Of a stretch of 64,000 bases of DNA, positions 18,580 through 28,856 are shown one piece after another. Source of the DNA: Escherichia coli DSM 30083 = JCM 1649 = ATCC 11775 (GTDB lineage Bacteria; Pseudomonadota; Gammaproteobacteria; Enterobacterales; Enterobacteriaceae); contig NZ_CP033092.2 in the NCBI RefSeq assembly GCF_003697165.2, positions 3,410,001 to 3,474,000 of the forward strand. Direction: 5' to 3'. The notes beneath the pieces are model-generated. The model made no database searches. It was given only the letters and a program-made list of their open reading frames with translations, and had not been told where the DNA came from. Made by a program: the position numbers and the translations under genes. Numbering within the stretch: position 1 is the first letter of the stretch; the number at the start of each line of letters is the position of its first letter.

Positions 18580-19698
18580 ATGCCATTACCCGATTTTCAT
18601 GTTTCTGAACCTTTTACCCTCGGTATTGAACTGGAAATGCAGGTGGTTAATCCGCCGGGCTATGACTTAAGCCAGGACTCATCAATGCTGATTGACGCGG
18701 TTAAAAATCAGATCACGGCCGGAGAGGTAAAGCACGATATCACCGAAAGTATGCTGGAGCTGGCGACGGATGTTTGCCGTGATATCAACCAGGCTGCCGG
18801 GCAATTTTCAGCGATGCAGAAAGTCGTATTGCAGGCAGCCGCAGACCATCATCTGGAAATTTGCGGCGGTGGCACGCATCCGTTTCAGAAATGGCAGCGT
18901 CAGGAGGTATGCGATAACGAACGCTATCAACGAACGCTGGAAAACTTTGGCTATCTCATCCAGCAGGCGACCGTTTTTGGTCAGCATGTCCATGTTGGCT
19001 GCGCCAGTGGCGATGACGCCATTTATTTGCTGCACGGCTTGTCACGGTTTGTGCCGCACTTTATCGCCCTTTCCGCCGCGTCGCCATATATGCAAGGAAC
19101 GGATACGCGTTTTGCCTCCTCACGACCGAATATTTTTTCCGCCTTTCCTGATAATGGCCCGATGCCGTGGGTCAGTAACTGGCAACAATTTGAAGCCCTG
19201 TTTCGCTGCCTGAGTTACACCACGATGATCGACAGCATTAAAGATCTGCACTGGGATATTCGCCCCAGCCCCCATTTTGGTACGGTGGAAGTTCGGGTGA
19301 TGGATACCCCGTTAACCCTTAGCCACGCGGTAAATATGGCGGGATTAATTCAGGCCACCGCCCACTGGTTACTGACGGAACGCCCGTTTAAACATCAGGA
19401 GAAAGATTACCTGCTGTATAAATTCAACCGTTTCCAGGCCTGTCGCTATGGGCTGGAAGGCGTCATTACCGATCCGCATACTGGCGATCGTCGGTCACTA
19501 ACGGAAGCCACCTTGCGTTTACTGGAAAAAATCGCCCCTTCTGCACATAAAATTGGCGCATCGAGCGCAATTGAAGCACTGCACCGTCAGGTCGTCAGTG
19601 GTCTGAATGAAGCGCAGCTAATGCGTGATTTCGTCGCCGATGGTGGCTCGCTAATTGGGCTGGTGAAAAAGCATTGTGAGATCTGGGCCGGGGAATAA
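18580..19698 (+). CDS. ybdK: Carboxylate-amine ligase YbdK (weak gamma-glutamylcysteine ligase)
   Basis: YbdK belongs to the glutamate-cysteine ligase type 2 (GCS2) family and has weak glutamate-cysteine ligase activity in vitro; its real substrate is unknown. The 372-residue product shows the family landmarks [11 protein letters not shown] near residue 13, GGGTHPF near 96 and GQHVHVG near 131, which hold metal and ATP-binding residues. It is the first gene of a run with ybdJ and ybdF. Complete and undamaged. Confidence 0.95.
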
Positions 19699-19763
19699 GT
19701 CGGGAATTGCCTTACAGAAGAATATCCCTGACAATGGTGTTTTAACTTACATTTAACAATGTT

Positions 19764-20012
19764 ATGAAACACCCTTTAGAAACCTTGACCACCGCAGCAG
19801 GCATTTTGCTGATGGCTTTCCTCTCTTGCCTGCTGCTGCCCGCCCCCGCACTGGGGCTAACGTTGGCACAAAAACTGGTGACCACGTTCCATCTGATGGA
19901 TCTTAGCCAGCTTTACACTTTATTGTTTTGTCTGTGGTTTTTAGTGCTGGGCGCTATTGAGTATTTTGTTCTACGCTTTATCTGGCGACGCTGGTTCTCG
20001 CTGGCGGATTAA
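19764..20012 (+). CDS. ybdJ: Small inner-membrane protein YbdJ
   Basis: An 82-residue protein of unknown function (DUF1158 family) with two hydrophobic spans, [20 protein letters not shown] and [18 protein letters not shown]. It lies 65 bp after ybdK and 64 bp before ybdF on the same strand, so co-transcription is likely. Sequence and position match K-12 YbdJ; no activity can be assigned. Confidence 0.92.
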
Positions 20013-20076
20013 ACGTCGATTATCGCCGAACTTCGCGGCATACTTTGCTTATTCTCCTTCGCCTAAAGGAACATTT

Positions 20077-20460
20077 ATGGATAAGCAATCACTGCACGAA
20101 ACGGCGAAACGCCTGGCTCTTGAGTTACCCTTTGTCGAGCTTTGCTGGCCTTTTGGCCCGGAGTTCGATGTTTTTAAAATTGGCGGCAAGATTTTTATGC
20201 TGTCGTCGGAGCTGCGCGGCGTCCCCTTTATCAATCTGAAGTCCGATCCACAAAAATCCCTGCTAAATCAGCAAATATACCCAAGCATCAAGCCTGGGTA
20301 TCACATGAATAAAAAGCACTGGATTTCGGTGTATCCCGGCGAGGAAATCTCTGAAGCGTTACTTCGCGATCTGATCAACGATTCGTGGAATCTGGTGGTT
20401 GATGGTCTGGCTAAACGCGATCAAAAAAGAGTGCGTCCTGACTCAACCGTAAATCAATAG
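20077..20460 (+). CDS. ybdF: MmcQ/YjbR family protein YbdF
   Basis: YbdF is a small double-wing (MmcQ/YjbR, CyaY-like fold) DNA-binding-type protein of unknown role. The 127-residue product starts at the ATG at 20077 behind AAAGGAAC and contains [17 protein letters not shown] and the family motif KHWISVYPG. Upstream in-frame codons overlap ybdJ and are not part of the family. The C-terminus (after KRVRP) appears about five residues longer than in K-12 through loss of the early stop. Confidence 0.92.
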
Positions 20461-20538
20461 CGCATTTTTCTCGCTTACCATTTCATCTCGATCCTTGTAA
20501 TCTGCTGGCACGCAAAATTACTTTCACATGGAGTCTTT

Positions 20539-21192
20539 ATGGATATCATTTCTGTCGCCTTAAAGCGTCATTCCACTAAGGCATTTGATGCCAGCAAAAA
20601 ACTTACCCCGGAACAGGCCGAGCAGATCAAAACTCTACTGCAATACAGCCCATCCAGCACCAACTCCCAGCCGTGGCATTTTATTGTTGCCAGCACGGAA
20701 GAAGGTAAAGCGCGTGTTGCCAAATCCGCTGCCGATAATTACGTGTTCAACGAGCGTAAAATGCTTGATGCCTCGCACGTCGTGGTGTTCTGTGCAAAAA
20801 CCGCGATGGACGATGCCTGGCTGAAGCTGGTTGTTGACCAGGAAGATGCCGATGGCCGCTTTGCCACGCCGGAAGCGAAAGCCGCGAACGATAAAGGTCG
20901 CAAGTTCTTCGCCGATATGCACCGTAAAGATCTGCATGATGATGCAGAGTGGATGGCAAAACAGGTTTATCTCAACGTCGGTAACTTCCTGCTGGGCGTG
21001 GCGGCGCTGGGTCTGGACGCGGTGCCCATCGAAGGTTTTGACGCCGCCATCCTCGATGAAGAATTTGGTCTGAAAGAGAAAGGCTACACCAGTCTGGTGG
21101 TTGTTCCGGTGGGTCATCACAGCGTTGAAGATTTTAACGCTACGCTGCCGAAATCTCGTCTGCCGCAGAACATTACCTTAACCGAAGTGTAA
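20539..21192 (+). CDS. nfsB: Oxygen-insensitive NAD(P)H nitroreductase NfsB
   Basis: NfsB is an FMN-dependent reductase for nitroaromatics and quinones and, with NfsA, activates nitrofurans. It is a 217-residue soluble dimer, full family length. FMN-contact segments KRHSTKAFD at the N-terminus and SPSSTNSQPW near residue 38 are visible. The frame is intact, so there is no sign of the loss-of-function changes that give nitrofurantoin resistance; point substitutions such as D-for-G near residue 66 compared with K-12 are minor. Confidence 0.97.
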   Translation: MDIISVALKRHSTKAFDASKKLTPEQAEQIKTLLQYSPSSTNSQPWHFIVASTEEGKARVAKSAADNYVFNERKMLDASHVVVFCAKTAMDDAWLKLVVDQEDADGRFATPEAKAANDKGRKFFADMHRKDLHDDAEWMAKQVYLNVGNFLLGVAALGLDAVPIEGFDAAILDEEFGLKEKGYTSLVVVPVGHHSVEDFNATLPKSRLPQNITLTEV

Positions 21193-21201
21193 TTCTCCCT
21201 T

Positions 21202-21219
21202 GCCGGGCATCTGCCCGGC
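21202..21219 (+). terminator. Hairpin downstream of nfsB
   Basis: GCCGGGCATCTGCCCGGC forms a strong GC stem 10 bp after the nfsB stop. It is followed by TATTTCCCC, so the U run is weak; intrinsic termination is likely but not certain. Confidence 0.65.
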
Positions 21220-21299
21220 TATTTCCCCTCAGATTCTCCTGATTTGCATAACCCTGTTTCAGCCGTCATCATAGGCTGCTGTTGTATAAAGGAGACGTT

Positions 21300-22547
21300 A
21301 TGCAGGATTTAATATCCCAGGTTGAAGATTTAGCGGGTATTGAGATTGATCACACCACCTCGATGGTGATGATTTTCGGTATTATTTTTCTGACCGCCGT
21401 CGTGGTGCATATTTTTTTGCACTGGGTGGTACTGCGGACCTTCGAAAAACGCGCCATCGCCAGTTCACGGCTTTGGTTGCAAATCATTACCCAGAATAAA
21501 CTCTTCCACCGTTTAGCTTTTACCTTGCAGGGGATTATCGTCAATATTCAGGCGGTATTCTGGCTACAAAAAGGCACCGAAGCGGCAGATATTCTGACTA
21601 CCTGCGCGCAGTTGTGGATCATGATGTATACGCTGCTTTCAGTCTTCTCGTTGCTGGATGTGATTTTGAATCTGGCGCAGAAATTCCCGGCGGCATCTCA
21701 GTTACCGCTGAAAGGGATTTTTCAGGGGATTAAACTGATCGGCGCGATTCTGGTCGGCATTTTGATGATCTCGCTGCTGATTGGTCAGTCGCCAGCGATT
21801 CTGATCAGCGGTCTTGGTGCAATGGCTGCCGTGCTAATGTTGGTATTTAAAGATCCGATTCTTGGTCTGGTGGCAGGTATTCAGCTTTCCGCGAACGATA
21901 TGCTGAAACTGGGCGACTGGCTGGAGATGCCGAAATACGGCGCGGATGGCGCGGTGATCGATATTGGGTTAACCACCGTCAAAGTACGTAACTGGGACAA
22001 TACCATTACCACTATTCCCACCTGGTCTCTGGTTTCTGACTCCTTTAAAAACTGGAGCGGGATGTCAGCATCTGGCGGGCGACGTATTAAGCGCAGTATC
22101 AGTATTGATGTCACCAGTATTCGTTTTCTTGATGAAGACGAAATGCAACGTCTGAATAAAGCGCATTTGTTAAAGCCTTATTTAACCAGCCGCCATCAGG
22201 AAATTAATGAGTGGAATCGCCAGCAAGGTTCTACGGAGTCGGTATTAAACCTGCGCCGAATGACCAATATTGGAACCTTTCGTGCCTATCTGAACGAATA
22301 TCTGCGGAATCATCCGCGGATTCGCAAAGATATGACCTTAATGGTGCGCCAATTAGCTCCGGGCGACAACGGTTTACCGCTTGAGATCTACGCGTTTACC
22401 AACACCGTGGTGTGGCTGGAATATGAAAGCATTCAGGCTGATATATTCGATCACATATTTGCGATTGTCGAAGAGTTTGGTCTGCGACTTCATCAGTCGC
22501 CAACCGGCAATGATATTCGCTCTCTGGCGGGTGCATTTAAGCAGTAA
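21300..22547 (+). CDS. ybdG: Mechanosensitive channel YbdG (MscM type)
   Basis: YbdG is an MscS-family inner-membrane protein contributing to miniconductance (MscM) osmotic protection. The 415-residue product has five or so N-terminal hydrophobic spans, the pore-region helix GLGAMAAVLMLVFKDPILGL near residue 170, then the soluble beta domain (DWLEMPKYGADGAVIDIGLT). The ATG at 21300 follows GGAGACGTT. A hairpin terminator lies just downstream, facing convergent pheP. Confidence 0.95.
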   Translation: MQDLISQVEDLAGIEIDHTTSMVMIFGIIFLTAVVVHIFLHWVVLRTFEKRAIASSRLWLQIITQNKLFHRLAFTLQGIIVNIQAVFWLQKGTEAADILTTCAQLWIMMYTLLSVFSLLDVILNLAQKFPAASQLPLKGIFQGIKLIGAILVGILMISLLIGQSPAILISGLGAMAAVLMLVFKDPILGLVAGIQLSANDMLKLGDWLEMPKYGADGAVIDIGLTTVKVRNWDNTITTIPTWSLVSDSFKNWSGMSASGGRRIKRSISIDVTSIRFLDEDEMQRLNKAHLLKPYLTSRHQEINEWNRQQGSTESVLNLRRMTNIGTFRAYLNEYLRNHPRIRKDMTLMVRQLAPGDNGLPLEIYAFTNTVVWLEYESIQADIFDHIFAIVEEFGLRLHQSPTGNDIRSLAGAFKQ

Positions 22548-22550
22548 TTA

Positions 22551-22590
22551 AAAAAACCGCTCTCATCGAATGGGTGAGAGCGGCTTTCAG
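22551..22590. terminator. Bidirectional terminator between ybdG and pheP
   Basis: An 8-9 bp stem CCGCTCTC...GAGAGCGG (22557-22583) is preceded by AAAAAA and followed by CTTTC. On the reverse strand the A run becomes T6, a classical terminator for pheP; on the forward strand it can also end ybdG. A partial REP unit (GGATGCGGCGTGAACGCC) follows at 22611 and overlaps the pheP stop. Confidence 0.85.
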
Positions 22591-22628
22591 ATTGTTGACA
22601 TCATTTTGTCGGATGCGGCGTGAACGCC

Positions 22629-24005
22629 TTATTTCCGACGCAGCGTTTTAAATGCTACAAACAGGAATACAATCCACACCGGCAGCAGAATCGCTGACAA
22701 GCGCATATCATCCATCGTGCACATCAGCAGCAAAATCATGCCGAGGAAGGCGATGCAAAGATAGTTGCCGAACGGATAGAGCAGCGCCTTAAACTGTGTT
22801 TCACGCCCCTGACGACGCATCGCTGCACGAAAACGCAGATGCGCCAGGCAGATCATAATCCAGTTCAACAGCAGCGTTGCTACCACCAGCGCCATCAGCA
22901 GACCAAACGCTTTTTGCGGCAGCAGATAGTTGATTAACACCACCAGCGAAGTGATCGCTCCGGAAAGCATCAGCGAGTTAATCGGCACGCCGCGACGGCT
23001 GACGCGAGTCAAAAACTTTGGCGCATTACCCTGCACAGAAAGGCCAAACAGCATGCGGCTGTTAGAGTAAACCCCGCTGTTATACACCGACAGCGATGCC
23101 ACCAGAATGACGAAGTTCAGCGCAGAAGCTACCACGTTGCTGTCGAGATTATGGAAAATCATCACAAACGGGCTACTGTTGGATTTCACTTCCACCCACG
23201 GGTAGAGCGCCAGTAAAACCACCAGTGAACCGATATAAAACAGCAGGATGCGATACACCACCTGATTCACTGCTTTAGGGATGCTTTTTTCCGGATCGCG
23301 CGCTTCAGCCGCAGTAATCCCAATCAGCTCCAGACCGCCGAAGGAGAACATAATTACCGCCAGCGACAAAATCAGTCCATTCCAGCCGGTGGCAAAGAAA
23401 CCGCCATAGCGCCAGAGGTTATCGATACTGGCTTTCTCACCGCCGTGCCCAGAAAACAGCAGCCACAGGCCAAAGCCGATCATACCGATGATCGCCAGCA
23501 CTTTAATCAGCGCAAACCAGAACTCGGTTTCGCCATATAAGCGCACGTTCACCAGGTTAACGGCGTTGATGATAATAAAGAAGGCGGCAGCCCAAATCCA
23601 CGTTGGAACATCCGGGAACCAGTACTGCATATAGATGCCCGCAGCGGTCAGCTCTGCCATTCCCACCAGCACGAACATTACCCAGTAGTTCCAGCCAGAG
23701 AGGAAGCCCGCAAACGGTCCCCAGTATTTATAGGCAAAGTGGGCAAATGAACCGGATACCGGCTCTTCGACCACCATCTCGCCGAGCTGGCGCATAATCA
23801 GGAAAGCGATGATCCCGGCGACGCCGTAGCCCAGCAATACAGCCGGACCCGCCATCTGAATCGCCGGGCCAATGCCAAGAAACAGACCAGTACCAATTGC
23901 GCCACCCAGCGCAATCAGTTGAATATGACGGTTATGTAATCCGCGATGAAGCGTCGGCTCTTGATTCGACGCAGTATCTTCCGATACGGTTGACGCGTTT
24001 TTCAC
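22629..24005 (-). CDS. pheP: Phenylalanine:H+ symporter PheP
   Basis: PheP is the phenylalanine-specific permease of the amino acid-polyamine-cation (APC) family. The 458-residue product begins with a GTG at 24005, behind GGGGAAAGG, giving KNASTVSE; twelve more upstream in-frame codons are not part of the family. The APC motif GGAIGTGLFLG near residue 35 and about 12 membrane spans are visible. It stands alone between cusA and ybdG. Confidence 0.95.
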   Translation of the reverse strand: MKNASTVSEDTASNQEPTLHRGLHNRHIQLIALGGAIGTGLFLGIGPAIQMAGPAVLLGYGVAGIIAFLIMRQLGEMVVEEPVSGSFAHFAYKYWGPFAGFLSGWNYWVMFVLVGMAELTAAGIYMQYWFPDVPTWIWAAAFFIIINAVNLVNVRLYGETEFWFALIKVLAIIGMIGFGLWLLFSGHGGEKASIDNLWRYGGFFATGWNGLILSLAVIMFSFGGLELIGITAAEARDPEKSIPKAVNQVVYRILLFYIGSLVVLLALYPWVEVKSNSSPFVMIFHNLDSNVVASALNFVILVASLSVYNSGVYSNSRMLFGLSVQGNAPKFLTRVSRRGVPINSLMLSGAITSLVVLINYLLPQKAFGLLMALVVATLLLNWIMICLAHLRFRAAMRRQGRETQFKALLYPFGNYLCIAFLGMILLLMCTMDDMRLSAILLPVWIVFLFVAFKTLRRK

Positions 24006-24106
24006 GCCTTTCCCCTGTGTGTCTTTTTTGTTGAGGGGCACCTTTTAACATTTAGTGCCCATCGTCGCAAGACACAATCCACACGGTTAAACGGGGTATC
24101 CTGCTT

Positions 24107-27100
24107 TTATTTCCGTACCCGATGTCGGTGCAGCCACATCAGCTTATACGCCGCCGGGATAATAAACAGCGACAGCAAAGGCGCGGTGATCATGCCGCCA
24201 ATCATCGGCGCGGCAATCCGGCTCATCACCTCTGACCCTGCTCCTGTTCCCCACAGAATCGGCAGCAGACCAGCGATAATCACCGCCACCGTCATCGCTT
24301 TTGGGCGCACGCGCAGTACCGCGCCGTGATATAACGCCTCATCCAGCTTCTGCTCGCTGAATGTTTGCGGATTATTCAACGACGGCTCGGCCTCTATGGC
24401 GTGACGTAAATACATCAGCATCACCACGCCAAATTCGGCGGCGACCCCGGCAAGGGCAATAAAACCGGTGCCCGTCGCCACGGAAAGATGAAAGCCCATC
24501 CACCACAGCAACCAGATGCCGCCCACCAGCGCAAACGGTACGCTGCTGATAATCAGCAACGCTTCGCCCACCCGACGGAACGCCAGATACAACAGCACGA
24601 AGATGATCATCAGCGTCATCGGCACCATCAGTTTCAGCTTATGGTTGGCGCGCTCCAGTAGCTCGAACTGCCCGGAGAATGCCACGCTGGTGCCCGGTTT
24701 TAACTGCACTTTTTCAGCTATCGCTTTTTGCAGATCGTGAACCACCGACACCATGTCACGATCGCGGGCATCGATATAAATCCAGCTCGTCGGGCGCGCA
24801 TTCTCGGTTTTCAGCATCGACGGTCCGGTAGAGACTTTAACGTCGGCCACGTCCGCCAGAGTGATTTGCTGCTTCATCGGCGTGAGGATCGGCAACTGGC
24901 GCAGTGCCTGCGGGCTATCGCGCCAGCTTTGCGGATAACGCAGATTAATTGGATAACGAGCAATCCCTTCCACCGTTTCGCCAACCATCGCCCCGCCCAC
25001 CGCAGAAGTCACAAACAACTGCACATCCGCCACCGTCATACCGTAACGCGCGGCTTTTTCACGGTTAATCTCAACGTTGATATAACGCCCACCTTCCAGA
25101 CGCTCAGCAAGCGCAGAAGCCACGCCTGGCACCGTTCGCGCCACTTCTTCAATTTGCTCCGCCATCGTGTCGATATCCGCCAGCACAGTGCCGGAAACTT
25201 TAATGCCAATAGGGCTTTTAATGCCAGTCGAGAGCATATCGATACGGTTACGAATTGGCGGCACCCACAGATTCGCCAGCCCCGGCAGACGCACGGTGTT
25301 ATCCAGTTCCTCAATGATTTTGTCCATCGTCATGCCAGGCCGCCACTGATCCTGCGGCTTAAGCTGGATAGTCGTTTCTACCATCTCCAGTGGAGCTGAA
25401 TCGGTGGCGGTTTCCGCTTTCCCGGTTTTGCCAAATACCCGCGCCACTTCCGGTACGCTCATAATCAGCTTGTCGGTTTTTTGCAGCATGCTCGCCGCCT
25501 CCGCTGCGGAAATCCCCGGCAGCGTCGATGGCATATACAACAAGTCGCCTTCATTGATCTGCGGTAAAAATTCCCCGCCAACTTTATTGAGCGGCCAGAG
25601 AACCGTCAGCACCGAAAGCGCTGCCACCAACAGCGTGGTTTTCGGCCAGTGCAGTACTTTCAGCAACAGCGGATGATAAACACGAATCAAAAAGCGATTG
25701 AGCGGGTTACTGCTTTCTGGCGGAATTTTGCCACGGATCCAGTAGCCCATCAGGATCGGGATCACTACGATCGCCAGTAGCGCCGCGCCCGCCATCGCAT
25801 AGGTTTTGGTGAACGCCAGCGGGCCAAACAGACGACCTTCCTGCCCTTCCAGGGTGAAAATCGGGATAAACGACAGCGTGATAATCAGCAGACTGATAAA
25901 CAGCGCCGGCCCCACTTCAACAGATGCATCGGTGATCACCTGCCAGCGCGTTTTATTATCCAGCGTGGCGTCAGGATGCTGGTGCTGCCACTCTTCCAGC
26001 CGTTTATGCGCATTCTCGATCATGACGATAGCGGCATCGACCATCGCCCCGACGGCAATCGCAATGCCACCCAACGACATAATATTGGCGTTCAGTCCCT
26101 GAAAGTGCATGACAATAAAAGCAATACACAACCCCAGCGGCAACGAAATAATCGCCACCAGCGCCGAGCGCACATGCCAGAGAAACAGCGCACAGACTAC
26201 CGCCACCACAATAAACTCTTCCAGCAACTTGCCGCTGAGGTTGTCAATGGCGCGGTCAATGAGCTGACTGCGATCGTATGTTGTAACTATCTCCACGCCT
26301 TCCGGCAGACTGCTTTTCAGCGTTTCCAGTTTGTCCTTCACGGCGGCGATCACTTCACGGGCGTTTTTGCCGGAACGCAGGATCACCACCCCGCCCGCCA
26401 CTTCGCCTTCGCCGTTCAGTTCGGCAATGCCCCGGCGCATCTCCGGGCCAACCTGGACCTTCGCAACATCACGCAGATAAACGGGCACGCCATTTTCACT
26501 GGCTTTTAAAACGATGTGATTAAAGTCGTCGAGCGTTTGCAGATAGCCGCTGGCGCGCACCATATATTCCGCTTCCGCCAGTTCGATCGACGAACCGCCC
26601 GCTTCCTGGTTTGAAGCATCCAGCGCGCTTTTTACTTCGGCGAGACTGATGCCATACTGCGCCAGGCGCTGAGGATCGATAACCACCTGATACTCTTTCA
26701 CCACACCGCCCACCGACGCCACTTCCGCAACGTCAGGGATGGTTTTTAGCTCATATTTGAGAAACCAGTCCTGCAATGAGCGTAAATCGGCCAGATCGTG
26801 CTTACCGCTGCGATCCACCAGTGCATATTCATAGATCCAGCCAACACCCGTGGCATCTGGCCCCAGCTCGGCGCTGACTCCCGCAGGCAGCTTACCCTGT
26901 ACCTGGTTGAGGTACTCCAGCACCCGCGAGCGCGCCCAGTACGGATCGGTGCCATCTTCGAAAATGACATACACATAAGAGTCGCCAAACTGCGAGAAAC
27001 CGCGCACAGTCTTCGCGCCAGGCACCGACAACATGGTGGTGGTTAGCGGATAAGTCACCTGATTTTCAACGATTTGCGGTGCCTGACCGGGATAGCTGGT

Positions 27101-27250
27101 TTTAATAATCACCTGTACATCGGAAAGATCCGGCAGTGCATCCACTGGCGTGTTAATGATGGTCCAGGTGCCCCAGATACTCAGAAACAACGCGCCCATC
27201 AGCACCAGAAAACGGTTCGCCACCGAGCGACGAATAATCCATTCAATCAT
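24107..27250 (-). CDS. cusA: Cu(I)/Ag(I) efflux RND pump CusA
   Basis: CusA is the heavy-metal RND proton antiporter of the CusCBA tripartite complex that ejects Cu(I) and Ag(I) from periplasm and cytoplasm. The 1047-residue product has the RND plan: N-terminal span, large periplasmic domain starting NTPVDALPDLSDVQV, a group of spans containing GAMVDAAIVMIENAHKR (proton-relay Asp region near 400), second periplasmic domain and a final group of spans. It ends the cusCFBA operon, 11 bp after cusB. Complete. Confidence 0.97.
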   Translation of the reverse strand: MIEWIIRRSVANRFLVLMGALFLSIWGTWTIINTPVDALPDLSDVQVIIKTSYPGQAPQIVENQVTYPLTTTMLSVPGAKTVRGFSQFGDSYVYVIFEDGTDPYWARSRVLEYLNQVQGKLPAGVSAELGPDATGVGWIYEYALVDRSGKHDLADLRSLQDWFLKYELKTIPDVAEVASVGGVVKEYQVVIDPQRLAQYGISLAEVKSALDASNQEAGGSSIELAEAEYMVRASGYLQTLDDFNHIVLKASENGVPVYLRDVAKVQVGPEMRRGIAELNGEGEVAGGVVILRSGKNAREVIAAVKDKLETLKSSLPEGVEIVTTYDRSQLIDRAIDNLSGKLLEEFIVVAVVCALFLWHVRSALVAIISLPLGLCIAFIVMHFQGLNANIMSLGGIAIAVGAMVDAAIVMIENAHKRLEEWQHQHPDATLDNKTRWQVITDASVEVGPALFISLLIITLSFIPIFTLEGQEGRLFGPLAFTKTYAMAGAALLAIVVIPILMGYWIRGKIPPESSNPLNRFLIRVYHPLLLKVLHWPKTTLLVAALSVLTVLWPLNKVGGEFLPQINEGDLLYMPSTLPGISAAEAASMLQKTDKLIMSVPEVARVFGKTGKAETATDSAPLEMVETTIQLKPQDQWRPGMTMDKIIEELDNTVRLPGLANLWVPPIRNRIDMLSTGIKSPIGIKVSGTVLADIDTMAEQIEEVARTVPGVASALAERLEGGRYINVEINREKAARYGMTVADVQLFVTSAVGGAMVGETVEGIARYPINLRYPQSWRDSPQALRQLPILTPMKQQITLADVADVKVSTGPSMLKTENARPTSWIYIDARDRDMVSVVHDLQKAIAEKVQLKPGTSVAFSGQFELLERANHKLKLMVPMTLMIIFVLLYLAFRRVGEALLIISSVPFALVGGIWLLWWMGFHLSVATGTGFIALAGVAAEFGVVMLMYLRHAIEAEPSLNNPQTFSEQKLDEALYHGAVLRVRPKAMTVAVIIAGLLPILWGTGAGSEVMSRIAAPMIGGMITAPLLSLFIIPAAYKLMWLHRHRVRK

Positions 27251-27261
27251 TGGCTATTCCC

Positions 27262-28485
27262 TCAATGCGCATGGGTAGCACTTTCAGAGCGCATCCGCTC
27301 CAGTGCGCCAGAAATATTGGCTTCAGAATCAATCAGGAACAGGCCGCTGGAAACCACCTTTTCACCTTCCGCCAGACCAGAGCGTAACGCGGTGACGCCT
27401 TGCGATGCCTGGAAAACGGCAACGCGTTTCGGTACAAAGCGCCCGTCAGCATCAACGGTAATCACCCGCTGTTCGTTGCCGGTATCAATCAGCGCCTGTG
27501 ACGGAATGAGCAGCATCGGTTCGCTGGCGGTATTGAGTTGCAACCAGGCGTTCATGCCCGGTTTTAGCGCCTCGTCGGCGTTGTCGACTTCCAGACGCAG
27601 TTGCAGCGTGCGGGTCGCAGCATCCACGCCAGGTAGCAGCGTCCATTTGCGGATGGTGAGTGTTTTATCAGGTCGCGCCGGAACGGTGAGCGTAAACTGC
27701 GAGGCATCTTTCACCAGCCAGGCGATGGACTCCGGGATCGCAGCAGTGACCCACACCGGGTCCATACCCTGAATTTTCGCGACCACGTTATCTTTGGCGA
27801 TATTCATTCCCGCGCGCAGATCAAACGCGGTGATCACGCCATCAATGGGCGCTTTGAGCGTAAAGCGAGTCTGGATTTTTTGCGTGGCGATCAGACGGCG
27901 AATATCAGCCTCCGGCATTCCCGCCAGTCGCAGTCGCTCAAGAATGCCTTCAGTCTGGGTCGCCGTACCGCCGGTTTCGCGCAGCAGTAAATACTCACTC
28001 TGCGCTTCCACCCAGTCGGGAATGGTCAGGTCGAGAAGCGGCGCGCCCTTTTGCACTTTATCGCCCACGGTAAGCGGATACACCTTGTCGATAAACCCGG
28101 CGGCGCGGGCCTGCACAATGGCATACTGATACTCGTTGTAACTGACATTTGCCGGGAAACTCTGGGCAAAAGTCAGCGGCCCACGCGTGACGGTCGCCGT
28201 TTTCACCCCCAGATTCTGCGTCTGAGTCGGGTCAATGCGCACACCAGATGCAGAACTCTCTTCATCGGCATATTTCGGCACCAGATCCATATCCATAAAC
28301 GGCGATTTCCCTGGTTTATCGAACCGCGTATTGGGATACATCGGGTCGTACCAGAATAAGACTTTACGTTCTGCGGTCGACGTTTTTTCTGCGGGCAGTT
28401 CAGCCTTTGCAAACCAGGTAAAACCTGCCGCAGAAATAATACCGCCCGCGATCATGCTGCCGATAATAAGCGCGATTTTTTTCAT
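27262..28485 (-). CDS. cusB: Cu(I)/Ag(I) efflux periplasmic adaptor CusB
   Basis: CusB is the membrane-fusion protein linking CusA to CusC and takes metal from CusF. The 407-residue product has an N-terminal hydrophobic anchor/signal (IALIIGSMIAGGIISAAGF) and a methionine-rich N-terminal segment FWYDPMYPNT plus GKSPFMDMDLVPKY, the metal-binding part, followed by the lipoyl/barrel-sandwich and alpha-hairpin domains. It is 15 bp after cusF and 11 bp before cusA. Confidence 0.96.
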   Translation of the reverse strand: MKKIALIIGSMIAGGIISAAGFTWFAKAELPAEKTSTAERKVLFWYDPMYPNTRFDKPGKSPFMDMDLVPKYADEESSASGVRIDPTQTQNLGVKTATVTRGPLTFAQSFPANVSYNEYQYAIVQARAAGFIDKVYPLTVGDKVQKGAPLLDLTIPDWVEAQSEYLLLRETGGTATQTEGILERLRLAGMPEADIRRLIATQKIQTRFTLKAPIDGVITAFDLRAGMNIAKDNVVAKIQGMDPVWVTAAIPESIAWLVKDASQFTLTVPARPDKTLTIRKWTLLPGVDAATRTLQLRLEVDNADEALKPGMNAWLQLNTASEPMLLIPSQALIDTGNEQRVITVDADGRFVPKRVAVFQASQGVTALRSGLAEGEKVVSSGLFLIDSEANISGALERMRSESATHAH

Positions 28486-28500
28486 CTCATTAAACCTGGG

Positions 28501-28833
28501 TTACTGGCTGACTTTAATATCCTGTAATAAAGAAAGGCTGCCCTGCTGGACAAAATTAAACGCCACTTTGTCGCCGGTTTTAATTTCGCTCATTTTCGTC
28601 TGCGGGGTGATGGTAAAGCGCATGGTCATCTCCGGCCAGTTCACGGCAGCAATCGGATCGTGATGGATGGTGATTTTTTTGCTTTCCAGATCAACACCTT
28701 TTACCACACCAGTGGCGCTAATAACCTGTGGTTGTGCTTCGCTCATGGTTTCATGATGATGTTCGTTAGCCTGGGCATTAAAGCCAATAACGGTAAACAG
28801 ACTAAACATTGCGACTTGCAGTGCTTTTTTCAT
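28501..28833 (-). CDS. cusF: Periplasmic Cu(I)/Ag(I) metallochaperone CusF
   Basis: CusF binds Cu(I) or Ag(I) in the periplasm and delivers it to CusB. The 110-residue precursor has a signal peptide ending near NAQANE and an OB-fold. The metal site residues are all present: His and Trp of HHDPIAAVNW, then Met-x-Met of PEMTMRF, i.e. the His/Trp/two-Met site with its cation-pi tryptophan. It lies between cusC and cusB in the operon. Confidence 0.97.
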   Translation of the reverse strand: MKKALQVAMFSLFTVIGFNAQANEHHHETMSEAQPQVISATGVVKGVDLESKKITIHHDPIAAVNWPEMTMRFTITPQTKMSEIKTGDKVAFNFVQQGSLSLLQDIKVSQ

Positions 28834-28856
28834 TTATTCTCTCCTGGAGTTAAAAA